Shown: positions 62,585 through 64,000 of the stretch, in pieces
Layout: each line of letters begins with the position of its first letter
Numbering within the stretch: the first letter of the stretch is position 1
Assembly (NCBI GenBank): GCA_034231615.1
Contig: CM067316.1
Span: 63,325,353 to 63,389,352, forward strand
Reading direction: 5' to 3'
DNA from: Meghimatium bilineatum
Taxonomy: Eukaryota > Mollusca > Gastropoda > Stylommatophora > Philomycidae
Length of the DNA: 64,000 nucleotides
Notes under the pieces: generated by a model
The model's database searches: none
Seen by the model: the letters and a program-made list of their open reading frames with translations, nothing else
Told to the model about the DNA's origin: nothing
Program-made: the position numbers and the translations under genes

Positions 62585-63130
62585 AAAGTATGGTCTGCAT
62601 AGAGAGGTGATGAAGAAAGTTCTTATAGAGCTACATAACACAACATGAATGTGAGCCTTGGACAATAAACAAATAGGGTAGTGGAAAATTAGAGGCAACA
62701 GATATGTGATTCTATAGAAGAATGCTGAGGGTATCATGAACAACAGATACATGGTTCTATAGAAGAATGCTGAGGGTATCATGAACAACAGATACGTGGT
62801 TCTATAGAAGAATGTTGAGCAATATTGAACAGCTAGAAAGAATAACAAAGAGGTGCTGAAGAGTCAAATGCGAGAAGGTTGTTATTAATAATATTTGAAA
62901 ATAGTCAAATAACAATTTTTTATTTTTTGGACACATGAAACAAGGAGGTCTGGAAAACATAATTACAACAGGCAATATAGAAAGCAAGCGAGATTGAGGA
63001 CGACAGCACACAAAAATATTAGATAGTTAAATCTTGGCTTGTTGAAGAGTCAACAATGATCTTGATAAAAGACACTTGAAATTGAGAATTGTGGAGATCC
63101 ACGATAGCCTACGTCAGCTGATGATGATGA
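62585..63130 (+). pseudogene. LINE C-terminal tail with an internal 46-bp triplication
   Basis: Y-G-L-H-R-E-V and later N-E-C-E-P-W-T-I-N-K (62640-62670), F-Y-R-R-M-L-R-V-S repeated three times, then (62925-63000) F-F-G-H-M-K-Q-G-G-L-E-N-I-I-T-T-G-N. The 3' end GGAGATCCACGATAGCCTAC resembles the sequence at 8790-8850 and 60480-60530 (inverted). Confidence 0.7.
62697..62822 (+). repeat. Tandem repeat, 45-46 bp x ~2.7
   Basis: ACAGATACATGGTTCTATAG followed by AAGAATGCTGAGGGTATC and ATGAACA. It lies within the LINE tail and triplicates its FYRRMLR codons. Confidence 0.9.
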
Positions 63131-63861
63131 CGGCCAGTATATAATTTGTAGATGTGAACAATTCACTAGGTTATTCATGGATAATTATCTGTTCCGGGTC
63201 ATATAACTGATGTGACCATCTGACAATTACATAGAGATCAAGGCAAGAATTTTAAATGCCAACTACGTAAATTATGAACGTTCTCCAATCTTGAGACACA
63301 CATCTATCCCAATGTAAATCAAAAGGCAAATCATAAATCTAATCATCATACCAAAACATTGTGTTATCAATATCAGACATGGACACTAATTAAAGAAAAA
63401 GAGAAATCCTACTATGTGTGAAATTAGATGTATAAGAAAAACAGCAAACAAAACAAGAAATCATGCAAGGAATGAAGATTATAAGAAATTCTGAAATATT
63501 GTGTTCAAATATATTGAAAAATGGAGACTGGAATTTGTATGCCACTTAATAATGAACCCATACTGACTAGCAACAAGAGCAAACAGCATGAGGCAGAGGA
63601 AGACCAAGAAGAAGGTGAATTGAAGTAGGTATCGATGTTCTGAGACATCACAATGTTACAGCATATCAAGCGACCATGCGTGTCATTGCCCCCAAATCGA
63701 TCACCATCCAATCATCTGACGTCTAAGAGCACAAGCAGAAAAAAAGACGATAGATATAATAGAAATTTGACAGATTTGAATTTTTATCTATCAATTAAAA
63801 AAAATATTTTTAAATATATTTTCTGCTTGTTTGCTTACTACTATTTTTGTTTGTCCTGCAG
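63131..63861. other. Intron before the last visible exon
   Basis: No element clearly assigned. 63590-63650 (AGGAAGACCAAGAAGAAGGT, GACATCACAATG) may be a LINE-tail scrap. The final part is T-rich and leads into a good acceptor. Confidence 0.4.
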
Positions 63862-63923
63862 TCTGTGAGTGATAGAGTGAGAACAAGTGTAACAGCTATA
63901 CTAAGTGATTACAAGAAACCAAG
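63862..63923 (+). CDS. EPB41-like: Probable further 4.1 gene exon (long isoform)
   Basis: 62 bp. Acceptor TTTTTGTTTGTCCTGCAG (strong), donor CCAAG|GTAAAA. Only one frame is open: SVSDRVRTSVTAILSDYKKP with a split Arg. That frame is phase 0, which fits a direct join from the exon ending at 34604, skipping the terminal exon 35362-35550. No domain match is recognised. It could belong to another gene, but the splice sites, phase and strand all fit. The gene would then continue beyond the right edge. Confidence 0.6.
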
Positions 63924-64000
63924 GTAAAATATAATGAGCGTCATCCCACTTTTATTTCACTCCACTCCATCAAAAACTAAATTGCTTGCGCACTACATGT

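Larger units (their letters stand above)
3752..63923 (+). other. EPB41-like: Gene body: protein 4.1 family (FERM + FA domain), partial at both ends
   Basis: Gene-level entry. Thirteen exons were identified by reading splice sites and checking phase: 3752-3865, 5846-5888, 8037-8112, 11121-11165, 17236-17415, 17622-17709, 20233-20385, 22384-22481, 27652-27854, 30657-30848, 34294-34604, an alternative terminal exon 35362-35550, and 63862-63923. The first eleven join into 501 codons without a stop. They give the late F1 lobe, F2, F3 and FA of protein 4.1 (FERM about residues 1-266 of the visible part, FA about 279-332), then a low-complexity tail. Protein 4.1 members (4.1R/G/N/B, fly Coracle) link membrane proteins to the spectrin-actin cortex and, in flies, septate junctions; the FERM binds membrane tails and FA is a regulatory segment. 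Exon order, lengths and phases agree with the family as I remember it. The N-terminal exon(s) and start codon are not seen. No SAB or CTD domain is recognised, but the gene continues past the right edge. Confidence 0.93.

Overview
This is a eukaryotic, intron-rich, AT-rich invertebrate locus. One protein-coding gene runs left to right through it, and almost everything else is intron packed with decayed retroelements and minisatellites. The mix of elements suggests a lophotrochozoan, most likely a mollusc and perhaps a gastropod. The elements are RTE-like and RNase H-bearing LINEs, (GAA)n-tailed SINEs, and tRNA-derived SINEs with a body block that begins CTCAGCTGTAAATGAGTACC. The organism call is inference from repeat style and is not proven.

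The gene is a protein 4.1 family member (EPB41/EPB41L/coracle type). Eleven consecutive, phase-compatible exons between 3752 and 34604 spell most of the FERM domain (end of the F1 lobe, F2, F3), then the FERM-adjacent (FA) segment, a Ser/Arg-rich linker and an acidic and Lys/Pro-rich tail. A twelfth exon (35362-35550) adds eight K-P-(P/S)-K-(A/S)-(E/D) hexapeptides and ends in TAA, so it is probably an alternative last exon. A further phase-0 exon at 63862-63923 shows that the gene can also continue past the right edge. The exon with the start of F1 and the initiator Met lies to the left, or was not recognised.

The most unusual feature is what has happened to this gene's splice junctions. Three introns carry tandem arrays built from the junction itself. 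The acceptor of the first F3 exon is preceded by 14 decoy acceptors, each carrying a copy of the first ~11 exon bases (19736-20233). The donor of the second F3 exon is triplicated with a 54-bp period (22470-22635). The acceptor of the acidic-tail exon has at least four upstream copies (33845-34293), later split by a SINE-like insertion. In all three arrays, use of any decoy puts an in-frame stop into the mRNA almost at once. In the acceptor arrays that stop usually sits inside the branch-point-like CTAAT. These look like natural poison-splice or splice-competition arrays.

Retroelements by region. 1-1412 is the 3' part of an RNase H LINE. 9.4-10.7 kb and 32.4-33.8 kb hold two near full-length copies of a 1.25-1.39 kb non-autonomous element, each with a 13-bp target-site duplication (TSD). 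14.5-17.1 kb is a nest of LINE fragments, including an RTE-like reverse transcriptase with YADD. 38.9-40.1 kb is a pogo/Tigger-like DDE transposase relic. 53.6-54.6 kb is a TSD-flanked RNase H LINE copy. 56-57.3 kb is an endonuclease/RT relic. 59-63 kb is again LINE tails. At least 25 copies or fragments of three related SINE families (called A, B and C here) are scattered throughout. They share a core and a GAACGCAGAAGAAG tail that also ends RNase H LINE copies near 50815 and 26750, which suggests these LINEs mobilise them.

No CRISPR array, operon or free-standing RNA gene was found. tRNA-like stretches are all judged to be SINE heads. A CpG-rich patch at 28340-28510, with a YY1-like AAAATGGCGGC and a perfect donor at 28919/28920, may be an internal alternative promoter and first exon.
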